This document shows, piece after piece, positions 43,801-52,610 of a DNA stretch of 64,000 nt. The first letter of the stretch is position 1. Each line of letters starts with the position of its first letter. Source of the stretch: an uncultured Collinsella sp. (GTDB lineage: Bacteria; Actinomycetota; Coriobacteriia; Coriobacteriales; Coriobacteriaceae). The stretch lies in assembly GCA_900541875.1 (NCBI GenBank), contig UQLF01000006.1, forward strand, positions 36,022-100,021, written 5' to 3'. The position numbers and the translations under genes are program-made. Under the pieces are notes generated by a model, which worked only from the letters and a program-made list of their open reading frames with translations, was not told the DNA's origin and did no database searches.

Positions 43801-44952
43801 ATGGAGACAACAAAAGATGCGCCCAACGCTATGTTGGGCCGAAAACCACGGAAGAGCAATCTTGAGCTTATGCGAATCGTCTTGATGCTCTTGGTCATAG
43901 CACATCATTATGTAGTTAACTCAGGAGTCGCTTCCAATTGGGCCAACGGCGACTACACACCCCAAGCAGTTCTACTTCTCCTGTTTGGCATGTGGGGGAA
44001 GATCTGCATCAATTCATTTGTTATGATAACTGGCTACTTCATGTGCAAATCACGACTAACGTGGATGAAGATCTTGAAGCTGGTTGCAGAGGTTTATTTC
44101 TGGAATCTGGTACTTACATTCATCTTCGCCATTGCCGGAAATATGGACACTAATGAAATCGTCAAAAGCCTTGTCTGGCCGGTAAGGGAAATTGGCGGTA
44201 GTTTCACTGCTTCGTTTATCGCTATGTATATGATGATCCCATTCATCAATAGATTGCTTTCAGCGTTCGATAAGAAATCGCTCTTAAGGCTTATAGGACT
44301 CTTGTTATTCATTTTTACGTTCTGCACCACATTCCTAGCTTCTTCCACGGCATTCTACGAGGTTGGCTGGTACGTGACCCTATATCTAATCGCAGCGTAC
44401 ATCAGGCTGTATCCCGCCCGCTGGATGGGCGACCATAGGAGCGCAACTCGATTCTTGGCTGCTTGCGTCGTGCTGAGTGTCGCCAGCGTTGTTTTTGTCA
44501 TGCTAGCCTCTTCTTCTCTCGGTCTTGGGGACCATGCATACTATTTTGTTGTCGACTCAGGAAAAGTCATGGCCGCGCTGACCGGATGCGCCATTTTCAT
44601 ATTCTTCAACTCACTCGATATCGGCTACATTCCGGTTATCAACAAGGTTGCCACCACGGTATTTGGAGTCCTTCTAATCCATACAAATTCTGACGCCGTC
44701 CGTCAATGGCTTTGGCAAGATGTCTTTGACGTATCGGGTCTTTACCAAAGCTGCAATCTAGTGGAACTTGCTATCACATCGATAATCATTGTTTTGATGG
44801 TTTTCTGTGTATGTTCGGTCTTGGACATGTTGAGAATCATCTTACTTGAGAGGCCTTTATTCAAATGGATTGGTGACCATAAGGAGACAATCGAGCAAGA
44901 CTTTAAAAAGAGGACAAGAAGACTGGATGTACTTATTGACAATTACTTGTAA
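43801..44952 (+). CDS. Membrane acyltransferase, acyltransferase 3 family
   Basis: 383 residues, about ten membrane helices. SNLELMRIVLMLLVIAHHYVV near 19-39 has the family's E..R...LLVI.HH signature, with His as the likely catalytic residue. NSFVMITGYFMCKSR near 64-78 is the second conserved block. Such proteins O-acetylate (or otherwise acylate) surface polysaccharides. A GAAAGG site lies about 11 nt upstream. Last gene of the polysaccharide locus; base use returns to mid-GC. Confidence 0.87.
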   Translation: METTKDAPNAMLGRKPRKSNLELMRIVLMLLVIAHHYVVNSGVASNWANGDYTPQAVLLLLFGMWGKICINSFVMITGYFMCKSRLTWMKILKLVAEVYFWNLVLTFIFAIAGNMDTNEIVKSLVWPVREIGGSFTASFIAMYMMIPFINRLLSAFDKKSLLRLIGLLLFIFTFCTTFLASSTAFYEVGWYVTLYLIAAYIRLYPARWMGDHRSATRFLAACVVLSVASVVFVMLASSSLGLGDHAYYFVVDSGKVMAALTGCAIFIFFNSLDIGYIPVINKVATTVFGVLLIHTNSDAVRQWLWQDVFDVSGLYQSCNLVELAITSIIIVLMVFCVCSVLDMLRIILLERPLFKWIGDHKETIEQDFKKRTRRLDVLIDNYL

Positions 44953-45058
44953 TTTAAAAATGCTCCATTCGATTTAAATCATTTAAACAACTCGATAACC
45001 CAGTCGATGCGTGAGATGATTTTTTGCCGAAGAGATATATGCCCCGTGGGCGTTAGAT

Positions 45059-45084
45059 TGGCGAGGTGCGTACCTCGCCATTTT
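45059..45084 (+). terminator. Terminator-like hairpin
   Basis: GGCGAGGTGCGTACCTCGCC followed by ATTTT, about 110 nt past the acyltransferase gene. Likely the 3' end of the polysaccharide locus. Confidence 0.7.
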
Positions 45085-45320
45085 CATATGAATGAGAGCC
45101 GAATGCTTAAGTGCTTTAACCTACATGTCTACGATCCTTCGGCTCCGAGGTGACCCACGATCTGAAGGTCTTCAAGGCTTGTTTTCGACGTGATAGTCGC
45201 AAACCACTGGAGCAACGAGCTCTCTGACGTTGCGGACAAGGTTTATACAAAGGAACTGTTTAAGTGTGACTAGGGGAGAGCGGATTGCGCAGGACTGCCG
45301 CAATCTAAAAAAGAAGCTAA

Positions 45321-45368
45321 ACAGAGCACGGGGTGTTTCGGATGGAGCCGATACACCCCGTGCTCTGT
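45321..45368. repeat. Inverted repeat
   Basis: Arms of 21 bp with one mismatch (45321-45341 and 45348-45368; ACAGAGCACGGGGTGT/ACACCCCGTGCTCTGT) and a 6-nt loop. No T-run. Confidence 0.75.
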
Positions 45369-45435
45369 TATTCTCGCTATTTCAATGGCATTCGCTACGG
45401 CCAAGAGCTCGATGGCGCTTGTCATCAGGGATGAC

Positions 45436-45479
45436 ACAATGCAGTGATTAACTATTTTCATAGTTAATCACTGCATTGT
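45436..45479. repeat. Inverted repeat upstream of the first island gene
   Basis: Perfect 20-bp arms (45436-45455 and 45460-45479) with loop TTTC, AT-rich (GCAGTGATTAACTAT). It ends 54 nt before the gene at 45533 and may be an operator or repeat. Confidence 0.8.
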
Positions 45480-45532
45480 TATAGCGGCTGTGGATGAATT
45501 TTCGTTTTTAATTTTTAATGGCGGAGGAGACA

Positions 45533-46183
45533 ATGAACCTAACGAATCTGCCTGAGTACATCTCAGCGATTGTGGCAATCATCGCATTGCTCATTTCTTG
45601 TTACCAAGCTCGTCTCAGTAATAAACAGTCTCTATTCAATCGACGTTTAAATATATGGATAACCGTCGATAAACTCATGGGCGTTTACGCAAAAAACGCG
45701 AAGAACTTGGAACATGATGACGAACCGCAAATGGCTATCGACCTACTATTTGTATGGCTGACTAACACCACGTACCTGCAATCAATTTCATCCTCAATTA
45801 ATAAGGTGTTAGATGCCGACCTTCAACTCAAATTGCATTTAAAGCTTGATGAAATGAGATCGCTCGCCATGGAGGCGAGATTTTGCTTCAAGGGAAAGAG
45901 TGGAGAGGCAATTGCCGAATTCATAGAAGCTTATCAATCCCTTTTGTTTTCAATGTATCAGTATCAGATTCTATTGAATAAGATGTCTCAGAGTGCAAAG
46001 GAATATCAATGGACGCTTGAACAGGCTTGTGAAAAGCTGCATGAGCCCGATAAACGGATAGATCTCTTTGAGAAAGAAAGCGCTCTTGCTGCCTCATACA
46101 AGACTCTATGTCAGCAAAACAAGCAGGGTGCAATTCAGCGGCAAATAAAACTAACAGGTCCTAAATGGCGCTGGATGAATTGA
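45533..46183 (+). CDS. Unknown membrane-anchored helical protein
   Basis: 216 residues, not recognised. One N-terminal membrane helix (YISAIVAIIALLISCY, residues ~8-23) is followed by a basic patch and a long helical cytoplasmic region with hydrophobic heptads (INKVLDADLQLKLHLKLDEM). Start 45533 has GGAGGAG 4 nt upstream; the ATG at 45518 has none. It opens the accessory island and is AT-rich relative to the chromosome. Function is not inferable beyond a membrane-tethered helical protein. Confidence 0.7.
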   Translation: MNLTNLPEYISAIVAIIALLISCYQARLSNKQSLFNRRLNIWITVDKLMGVYAKNAKNLEHDDEPQMAIDLLFVWLTNTTYLQSISSSINKVLDADLQLKLHLKLDEMRSLAMEARFCFKGKSGEAIAEFIEAYQSLLFSMYQYQILLNKMSQSAKEYQWTLEQACEKLHEPDKRIDLFEKESALAASYKTLCQQNKQGAIQRQIKLTGPKWRWMN

Positions 46184-46415
46184 TGGATTACGGGATGACT
46201 GATAGCAGCACTCAGTTTCTACCGATTGTCCAAACAAGCTATCTCGTGACGTAGTTTGAATTCTCCTGGTGGATCAGAATAAGGATGACAGCACGATTTC
46301 GATGATGTTCGCGGGAGATACGAGGGAATTTTGTAATTCTCTTCTATAGCCTTTGTATCAGATTTAGCATCGGTTGGTTAATTCTGATTCGCGTAATCAG
46401 CGAGGTTGAATAGAG

Positions 46416-47660
46416 GTGTTTGTGGTTAAGAACTTCTTTGTCACTTGCGGAGTATGTGGATGCGTGCATCGTGTGCGCGTTCAGGCTGGATTTGTTAATG
46501 ACTATCCGGTTAGATACTTGTGTCCGCAGTGCCGGAACCGCATCGACGGAGCGGTTCACCTTGACCCGAGCTGCGCTTTGATTGATTTTAATCTCGACCC
46601 TGGCACGGTTGCCTCCATGGGTGGAAATTTAGATTGCGCCCGAATTATGGTGGAGTTATCTGGTGAGCTTCCGTCATATAAAATATCTGCGGAACATTGT
46701 GCTTGCATGACAAGCCCCTTTATCAGAGCCTCTGGGCTGATTCCATTTGATGAACTCAGCGAGTACGTGAGCGATATGGTTTATTGTCTCCATTATTACC
46801 GCGAAGACTGGCCTACCCTGAGGACCGCTCTTCAACTGTATTGCGATGGGCATGACGATTATGCGGATAAGGTTCTTTCGAAATTCGAGCGCAAACTGCT
46901 CGACGAGGACAATCGACACTATCCCTTGCTGAGTCGAATCGCGAGAATGTCTTGGCTCGGTCTCCCCATGATTGCAGGAAGTGACGCGCATGAGCGCGCT
47001 GTTGAAGGTGTAAAACTCGTTTCTGGTCTAGAGGCAGGGGCGCTTTCCGGCCTAGCAGGTTACTACCTCAAAACCGATATGACTGCCAAGTCGCTGCTTG
47101 CTGAAATCAACGAAGTCCTGGATTCCGTAGCCGGATCTTTTCCGGTTCTCCTCAACGGTTTTACCTTTCTTATGGCGGGAGACGCTTATGACTTGGAAAA
47201 GTACGGTACGTTCTGCTGCACTCCTAGTGATATTGAGAAGCTTTATTGTCGGGAATATGAGCTTATTGGCAGCCTGCTTGTTCTGTTTATCGGGCTCGAC
47301 AACATCGAATGTAACGGGGCGTTCGATGTCATGTCCAAAGGCGTAGACCTAGGTGCAAAGTCGTTCGACAAACTTTCTAAAGCCCCTAAGGCAAAGCGAT
47401 TCAACGCTGTCGGTACGGGCCCATTTACTGGCCTTATCAAGCAGTGTTGGAATCCGGTTCTGCGCAATGCATTTAGTCATAATCGGACGGATTTCGACTG
47501 CGCGACTCAAGTAATTCGCACTTTGCGTGAAGATGGGACCAACGATTCTCGAGGCAACACCTATTTGCTTGAAATGGTTCGCGATTGCATTTTGATGGCT
47601 CGGGAAATTATGGTAATTCGTGGTGTCTTATTCCATTTCATTGGAAGTGGGCTGTGGTAA
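46416..47660 (+). CDS. Zinc-ribbon protein with C-terminal HEPN-like motif
   Basis: 414 residues, GTG start. The N-terminus has a zinc ribbon, CGVCGCVH...YLCPQCRNR (residues ~9-40). The middle is helical. Near the C-terminus WNPVLRNAFSHNRTDF (about 345-360) contains RNAFSH, the R-N-x3-H pattern of HEPN ribonucleases, followed by a helix. HEPN proteins are common RNase effectors of defence and toxin systems. The call rests on this one motif, so family membership is tentative. It stands alone, with gaps of ~230 bp on each side, between the membrane protein and the DUF2971 gene. Confidence 0.7.
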   Translation: MFVVKNFFVTCGVCGCVHRVRVQAGFVNDYPVRYLCPQCRNRIDGAVHLDPSCALIDFNLDPGTVASMGGNLDCARIMVELSGELPSYKISAEHCACMTSPFIRASGLIPFDELSEYVSDMVYCLHYYREDWPTLRTALQLYCDGHDDYADKVLSKFERKLLDEDNRHYPLLSRIARMSWLGLPMIAGSDAHERAVEGVKLVSGLEAGALSGLAGYYLKTDMTAKSLLAEINEVLDSVAGSFPVLLNGFTFLMAGDAYDLEKYGTFCCTPSDIEKLYCREYELIGSLLVLFIGLDNIECNGAFDVMSKGVDLGAKSFDKLSKAPKAKRFNAVGTGPFTGLIKQCWNPVLRNAFSHNRTDFDCATQVIRTLREDGTNDSRGNTYLLEMVRDCILMAREIMVIRGVLFHFIGSGLW

Positions 47661-47903
47661 CGATTGGGCTTAACGCTGTTGTGCGTGCACGACGTAAATC
47701 GTGGTGCACATGTGCGTCAATCATCGTGCTGTGGGTGTGAAATCGATATGCCAGCGACGGACACCTCTGGCCATCTCCGCGTTTACGCTCGCAAGGCAAG
47801 GTTTAAGGTGTACCACCTTAATTGGCATTGGCGCGTCGACGATCGCGTCTATAAATTTTGATGAACAGTGATATGGATTCATTGTTATAGCTAGGAGCCA
47901 AAC

Positions 47904-48731
47904 ATGGAAGCACCCGCCGTTCTCTATCATTATGCAAGCCTGGATACGCTGGCCTTGATTCTGCATAATCGAACTATCAGGTTCAGCCGGTTAGATAAGG
48001 TTGATGACCCACAAGAACAGCGTTCAGCAGACTCTCAAAATCTTGGAAAAATGAAGCTCGTCAGTTGTTGGACCTCTTCTGATGAGGAGAGCATTCCCAT
48101 GTGGCGTGAGTATGCCGGAGCTGAATGTGGAGTAAGAATCCAAATGAAGAGTCATCCGTTTAAGCGGTACTCTGTGTCTACCGAAAGCCTAAGTAAGTTA
48201 TCTAGTGACGCAGTTTTGAATGCTCTTGGTGGCAAGTTTGATGGACTTCAATTGCCGCTCGAAGACTTTTGGGATAAAAAATTTCATTTTAAAGAAATGG
48301 CCCGAAGCGTTGAGATGCTTCATGAAGTCCAGTATACGAACGATAAGTCGCTTCTGTTTCCAAAGTTGATCCGTAACTGCGAAAACGGCTGGATAGAAGC
48401 CGATTTAAACACACTTGGGATTCATAAAGCTACCGCCTGGTCATACCAGAACGAATGGCGATATGTTTTGACGGCAGTTCCTGTGGGAATCGCCTCTGTA
48501 ATCAAGGGTGATGTTGAGGCAGTTAAGAGGGCCACTGAGGTCATACTTGATAGATGCGATCCCGAAATTCCTTCCTTTTACGATTTGATTATCTCAGACG
48601 AAGCATTTTCTTCGATGAAGATCGTCGCTTCCCCAAAGATGACGCCGGGGAACCGATTAATTTTGGATGCGTTGGTGCAGAAATACGCACCCGGCATTGA
48701 GGTTACAGAGAGCGCGATTGAGCTTTCTTAA
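47904..48731 (+). CDS. DUF2971 family protein
   Basis: 275 residues. LYHYASLDTLALILHNRTIRFSRLDKVDDPQEQ at the N-terminus is the DUF2971 signature, and SCWTSSDEESIPMWREYAG near 53-71 and SYQNEWRYVL near 185 are the other conserved parts. The family is frequent in defence islands; its biochemistry is not established. The HY.S...L..IL...IRFS pattern recalls ADP-ribosyltransferase-like folds, which is inference only. TAGGAG precedes the start. It lies just upstream of the Thoeris-like pair. Confidence 0.82.
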   Translation: MEAPAVLYHYASLDTLALILHNRTIRFSRLDKVDDPQEQRSADSQNLGKMKLVSCWTSSDEESIPMWREYAGAECGVRIQMKSHPFKRYSVSTESLSKLSSDAVLNALGGKFDGLQLPLEDFWDKKFHFKEMARSVEMLHEVQYTNDKSLLFPKLIRNCENGWIEADLNTLGIHKATAWSYQNEWRYVLTAVPVGIASVIKGDVEAVKRATEVILDRCDPEIPSFYDLIISDEAFSSMKIVASPKMTPGNRLILDALVQKYAPGIEVTESAIELS

Positions 48732-48971
48732 ATAGACGGTAACATGAAGCCGGAAGTCCCCATGTGTTGCCCCTGCGACTTCATAGTGGGGAAGATGATG
48801 CTCTTCTATTCCAAAGTTCAAAAGGTTAAATCGTACCCTCAGATTGCTCTAGAAGTACTTAGTAATAGTGATTATCGGCAATATGGGAGGGGCCTATGAG
48901 CAGCTGCTGATGCATCCCATCGTATTAAAACCAATTTGCTACTTCTTGGGGTACAAAAATGAGCAGGCTAC

Positions 48972-49922
48972 ATGAGGAAAATTGGCAAACTAGATGAATG
49001 CGAAAAGGCTAAGATGGGATCAGCATTTAATTTCGTCTGTGGAAGAGTTCGCTTGCTAAAACAAATTATTCATATAGTTACATGGTCGCTTATAAAAAAG
49101 TCTTTTAAATGGTCGTTTGCAATCATTGGTGCAATTTCGACGATTATGGGAGTTGCGGGCGTGTCTCTCATCGACCTGCTTCCGAAAGATTCGGGATGCC
49201 CGTTTAGGCTCTTTGTGCTCGTCATCCTATTTGTCTTACTGGCCTTCTTCGCAGCGATCGTCACATACCATCACAATAAAGACGGAGTCCATTTGGTTAT
49301 TAACGGAATGGACGTAGACATTGTGGCCGACGACCTTTTTTGTACTGAGGGCGTTAAGGTCATTCCGTTCAATGAATATTTCGACATTAAGGTTGACGAC
49401 AGGGTAATTTCAAAAAATTCCCTTAACGGCATTTTTATTGAGAAGTATGCCGACCGGAACGCTCTGAAGCAGGCTGTCGAAGAAAGGCAACCGAGTTTGC
49501 TGAAACCCTATAAGGCTGGGGATGGCCGAATTTGCTATCCTCTCGGCACTATTAAGGATTGCGACGGATTCGCCATGCTCGCCTTCACCCATATGGATGA
49601 AGTGAATCGTGCTTATCTTCGTCGTGGTCAGTATGAGGAATGCTTGCTCAATATGTGGGACGAGCTCGATCGGATGTATGCAGGCAGGCGAATCGTACTT
49701 CCGTTGTTGGGGTCTGGAATAACAAGGTTCGAAAACGGAAAACCCTCAGAGGATGATCTTCTTCGTTGCATGCTTTGCACCCTGAGGGCTTCGAAGCATC
49801 ATTTTAAGGAAGGCGTTGTTGTCGTGTTAACGAAGAAGACCGCTGCACGCATGAGGTTATTCGAGGTTAACGGTTATGCAGAGGCCTGGAACAATAGGAT
49901 TGGAGAGAAAGATGGTTTATAG
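48972..49922 (+). CDS. Membrane macro-domain protein, Thoeris effector-like
   Basis: 316 residues. Two membrane helices (WSFAIIGAISTIMGVAGVSL near 38-57 and FRLFVLVILFVLLAFFAAIV near 73-92) are followed by a macro-type ADP-ribose-binding domain from ~120. IVLPLLGSGITRFENGKPS near 242-260 is the phosphate-binding loop. This two-helix plus macro layout is that of the effector in type II Thoeris, where the macro domain senses a TIR-made ADP-ribose signal and the helices damage the membrane. The next gene, overlapping by 11 bp, encodes a ThsB-like TIR protein, which supports the call. Confidence 0.83.
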   Translation: MRKIGKLDECEKAKMGSAFNFVCGRVRLLKQIIHIVTWSLIKKSFKWSFAIIGAISTIMGVAGVSLIDLLPKDSGCPFRLFVLVILFVLLAFFAAIVTYHHNKDGVHLVINGMDVDIVADDLFCTEGVKVIPFNEYFDIKVDDRVISKNSLNGIFIEKYADRNALKQAVEERQPSLLKPYKAGDGRICYPLGTIKDCDGFAMLAFTHMDEVNRAYLRRGQYEECLLNMWDELDRMYAGRRIVLPLLGSGITRFENGKPSEDDLLRCMLCTLRASKHHFKEGVVVVLTKKTAARMRLFEVNGYAEAWNNRIGEKDGL

Positions 49923-50424
49923 GACAAGAACCTACATCGCCGCCGACTGGGACGGTGATCGAGATGCGGTCGAGCAGCTACATAAATGGAACGACAGCAA
50001 TTATTGGGAGCTTTCGTTCCCGGACGCTCACGAGCTGCAACAGTCGCGCGACTCCAGTTTGCCATGCAGCATAAAGAGTTCTCTGAAAAAGAGAATGGAT
50101 GGATCTAAACGATTCGTACTCATCGTTGGAGACTCGACCGACTCCGTAACAAAAGGAAGCTGCCAGCACTGTGGAAGCTATAATTCATGGACTTCGAGCT
50201 GCGCTCGTTTGCATAGCGTCGACTATCGTAGCTTCATTAAATACGAATGCGATAAAGCCGTTCAGGCAGGCATCGACATCGTTGTGCTGTACAACTCCGC
50301 AAGCGTCTTGAAGTCGAAATGCCCTTTGTCAGTTCGATGCAAGGGAAAACACGTCGCTATGAAACGCTGGGAAGACGGCGAGCTAAAATGGGATTACTAC
50401 GCCGTCAAAAACGCGCTTCAGTAA
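49912..50424 (+). CDS. thsB: ThsB-like TIR-domain protein (Thoeris sensor)
   Basis: 170 residues. RTRTYIAADWDGDRDAVEQL near the start, SFPDAHELQQSRDSSLP near 41-57, SLKKRMDGSKRFVLIVGDST near 62-81 and FIKYECDKAVQAGIDIVVLY near 105-124 follow the ThsB TIR-like layout. In the family, phage sensing makes it convert NAD into a signal for the partner effector. The Glu in KYECDKA sits at the catalytic Glu position by my alignment. Unusual is an inserted Cys-rich segment GSCQHCGSYNSWTSSCARLH (~86-105), a possible metal site. It overlaps the macro gene by 11 bp. Confidence 0.85.
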   Translation: MVYRTRTYIAADWDGDRDAVEQLHKWNDSNYWELSFPDAHELQQSRDSSLPCSIKSSLKKRMDGSKRFVLIVGDSTDSVTKGSCQHCGSYNSWTSSCARLHSVDYRSFIKYECDKAVQAGIDIVVLYNSASVLKSKCPLSVRCKGKHVAMKRWEDGELKWDYYAVKNALQ

Positions 50425-50760
50425 AGGCTTTCCACGTGCAATGACGAATGATAGGAATAGCGGCCTTACCGGAGAGACATGCTTGCAGACTTTGTTAAAC
50501 CGGAGCCCGGAAAGACTGTTCAAATCCATCCAATTTGCCATGAATCATGGTGAAAGCAAGGGCGTGCTCTTAGTGGCCTACGAGATTACGTTAGACATAA
50601 TCTCCATTCACCGATTGGCAAAACGATTTACACCTAATTATTGGCACTGTTCAGGGACAATTTCTTTGCTTGCGGTTTGATCTCGCTAAACTAATAACTG
50701 CTGCTACCAGGGCATTTTCTGGTGCACATTCTATTGGCTCCTGCGAAGATCGGAGCGGGT
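50425..50760. other. Gap without a recognisable gene
   Basis: A 24-codon frame from ATG at 50478 (MLADFVKPEPGKTVQIHPIC) has a GGAGAG site but no wider support. It may be an eroded gene. Otherwise only the upstream region of the LPXTG gene. Confidence 0.3.
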
Positions 50761-51849
50761 ATGTTTGCTGCCGAGTCCTACACCAGCCGTCATTACATTG
50801 CGATTGTTGCCATGGCCTGCCTATGCGTTTTGCTGGGCGGGCCTTCTTATGCCGCGGGCGCGACGTACTACGAGCCGGGCGTGTCGGGCCCCGGCTGGGC
50901 CTGGACCGATGCCGACCACCTGGAGCTTGACGGCTACGCGGGTGGGGCCATCGGCGCCGAGGGCGACCTGGTGCTGACGCTTGCCGGGCAGAACTCCGTG
51001 ACGGAGTCGCATGCGCCCGATGCGGACATCACGCTGTGCGGCATGGAGGCGTGGGGCAACCTGACGCTTCGCGGCACCGGGACCCTGACGGCGACGGGCT
51101 CGCAGTGCGGGATCCACGTCTCGCAGGCGCTTGTGGTGGACGGCTGCACCGTCGATGCCCGGGCAGACGGGGACGATATTACGGACGAGGCGGTCGCCGG
51201 CGTGATCGCAGGCGACATGGCCGTGCGCGGCGGCGGACGCGTCGTCGCCGCAGGCGCAGGGTCCGGAGCGTGCGTGCGCGCCTACGGCGTGTATCTGCAA
51301 GATGCGGGCCTTGGTGCTGGCGCGGCTGGATGCCAGCTTTCTGTCGATGCCTCGTGGCTTGATGCGACCGGCGCCGATGGCGGCGTTGCATGCTTGGGCG
51401 GGTCGCTTGTGTCTGCGCGCTTTGTGGCGCCTGCTGGCGGAACCTTTGGTGCTAGTGGCGTGGTGGATGCCTCCGGTGCGGTGGCGCCGCATGTGGTGGT
51501 TGAGCCCGATGCGGCCACGCCTCCGGCGGGGGAGACCGATGGGGTCGATGTTCCTGGCGATAGCGCGGACAAGTCTCCCGCCGATGCTAACCCCGCTGCC
51601 GGAGAGCCCACCACAGGGCCCACGGCAAATCCCGCGCTGAAACCCGCAGCCGCGAAAAACAAGACAACAACGACAGTAACCAAGACCACGGTGTCAACGC
51701 CGTCCAAGTCCAAGACCGCCACCGCGACAACTGTGGCACTCCCCAAGACCGGCGACAACTGCTGGATTGCCGCGTCCTGTACGCTACTCCTGTTGGGACT
51801 GGGGCTTCTAGGTGCCGCATATCGCTGTTGGGGCGTGCGGCATACCTAG
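50761..51849 (+). CDS. LPXTG-anchored surface protein, copy 1
   Basis: 362 residues. Signal peptide IAIVAMACLCVLLGGPSYAAGA (about 12-33). A beta-rich region follows with turns such as ITLCGMEAWGNLTLRGTGTL, suggesting a beta-helix-like fold. A Thr/Lys-rich wall spacer (KTTTTVTKTTVSTPSKSKT) precedes LPKTGDN and a C-terminal hydrophobic helix (ASCTLLLLGLGLLGAAY) with a basic tail. Sortase should anchor it to the wall; no sortase gene is here. ATG 50761 has GGAG upstream. The 5' half is nearly identical to the copy at 53087, but lacks a 24-nt segment found there between GCGGGCGCG repeats. Confidence 0.88.
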   Translation: MFAAESYTSRHYIAIVAMACLCVLLGGPSYAAGATYYEPGVSGPGWAWTDADHLELDGYAGGAIGAEGDLVLTLAGQNSVTESHAPDADITLCGMEAWGNLTLRGTGTLTATGSQCGIHVSQALVVDGCTVDARADGDDITDEAVAGVIAGDMAVRGGGRVVAAGAGSGACVRAYGVYLQDAGLGAGAAGCQLSVDASWLDATGADGGVACLGGSLVSARFVAPAGGTFGASGVVDASGAVAPHVVVEPDAATPPAGETDGVDVPGDSADKSPADANPAAGEPTTGPTANPALKPAAAKNKTTTTVTKTTVSTPSKSKTATATTVALPKTGDNCWIAASCTLLLLGLGLLGAAYRCWGVRHT

Positions 51850-51999
51850 CCGCAATACAAGAGCCCAGTTGAAGCTTTAAAGGCAACGCTTTCCGAAAGG
51901 GAGCGTTGCCTTTTTACTGCATGCAATGTATGAGGTGCCTTACCACTAAAAGGCTTAGTTAATTGATTGTAATTACATAATCTACTAGTGTATGTGCGT

Positions 52000-52005
52000 T
52001 ATACT
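52000..52005 (+). promoter_or_regulatory. Probable -10 of the relB-yafQ operon
   Basis: TATACT 34 nt before the relB ATG. No convincing -35 hexamer at 16-18 bp, as often in autoregulated toxin-antitoxin promoters. Confidence 0.35.
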
Positions 52006-52038
52006 AAGGTTGCACTCACAGGATTGGAGGGTCCAAAA

Positions 52039-52314
52039 ATGGCAAGCTCAACATTAACCATCAGGGTTGACGATGACCTCAAACGCGAGGCAGCAGAAGT
52101 GGCTGATTACTATGGACTTGATTTGTCGTCCGTGACGCGCGCATTCTTCAAGCAAATGGTCAACACCCATCGCATCCCGTTGACTTTTGCCCCTGAGGAG
52201 CCCAATGCCGAAAGCCTTGAGGCCATTCGCGAGGGGGACGCGTTTCTTGCATCTGGCAAAAAAGGACGTTTTGACAATGGCGCCGATCTTATCGCTGCGG
52301 CGATGGCACAATGA
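52039..52314 (+). CDS. relB: RelB/DinJ-family antitoxin
   Basis: 91 residues. STLTIRVDDDLKREAAEVADYYGLDLSSVTRAFFKQMV is the ribbon-helix-helix N-terminus of RelB/DinJ, and IREGDAFLASGKKGRFDNGADLIAAA is the toxin-binding tail. It binds the operon promoter and neutralises the toxin encoded next. Start 52039 has TTGGAGG upstream. The stop overlaps the toxin ATG (ATGA). Confidence 0.9.
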   Translation: MASSTLTIRVDDDLKREAAEVADYYGLDLSSVTRAFFKQMVNTHRIPLTFAPEEPNAESLEAIREGDAFLASGKKGRFDNGADLIAAAMAQ

Positions 52315-52610
52315 GCACGTTAACCGCAGAGTTATCTGCAGCCTTCTCCCGCGATTTAAAGAAAAAAGCAAGGCGCCGTAAATGGGATCTATCCGAGCTT
52401 CAAAAGCTAATTGACCTGGTGCTACAGAATACACCCGAGTCAATGGACATATTAAAACGACGTCATAATATGCACCGGCTAAGCGGCAACTGGGCAGGGC
52501 GAAACGAATGTCACGTAGCAAACTCTGGCGACTGGCTTGTCATATGGTCATCAAACGAAGAGGTAGCTTTCTTTGAACGCACCGGCAGCCATGATGAGCT
52601 GTTCCGATAG
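52311..52610 (+). CDS. yafQ: YafQ-family mRNA interferase toxin
   Basis: 99 residues. RelE fold: FSRDLKKKARRRKWDLSELQKLIDLV, HRLSGNWAGRNECHVANSGDWLVIW and FFERTGSHDELFR follow YafQ, with the C-terminal SH.ELF ending. The catalytic His region RRHNMHRLSG is present. YafQ cuts mRNA on the ribosome. Translation is coupled to relB by a 4-bp overlap. The pair sits between two copies of the LPXTG gene. Confidence 0.9.
   Translation: MSTLTAELSAAFSRDLKKKARRRKWDLSELQKLIDLVLQNTPESMDILKRRHNMHRLSGNWAGRNECHVANSGDWLVIWSSNEEVAFFERTGSHDELFR

Larger units (their letters stand above)
44953..45532. other. Gap between polysaccharide locus and defence island
   Basis: No complete gene is seen. Around 45196-45273 a frame reads VANHWSNELSDVADKVYTKE and stops after about 25 codons, with no start; it may be the eroded 3' end of a lost gene. 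Hairpins at 45059, 45321 and 45436 are listed separately. Confidence 0.4.

Noticed and set aside
45436..45479. CRISPR-type repeat
   Set aside because: A single inverted repeat without regularly spaced copies; no cas genes in the window.
47664..47861. 65-codon frame between the HEPN-like and DUF2971 genes
   Set aside because: No ribosome binding site and no coherent composition.
50441..50680. 79-codon frame after thsB
   Set aside because: No good start site or domain; likely chance or an eroded gene.
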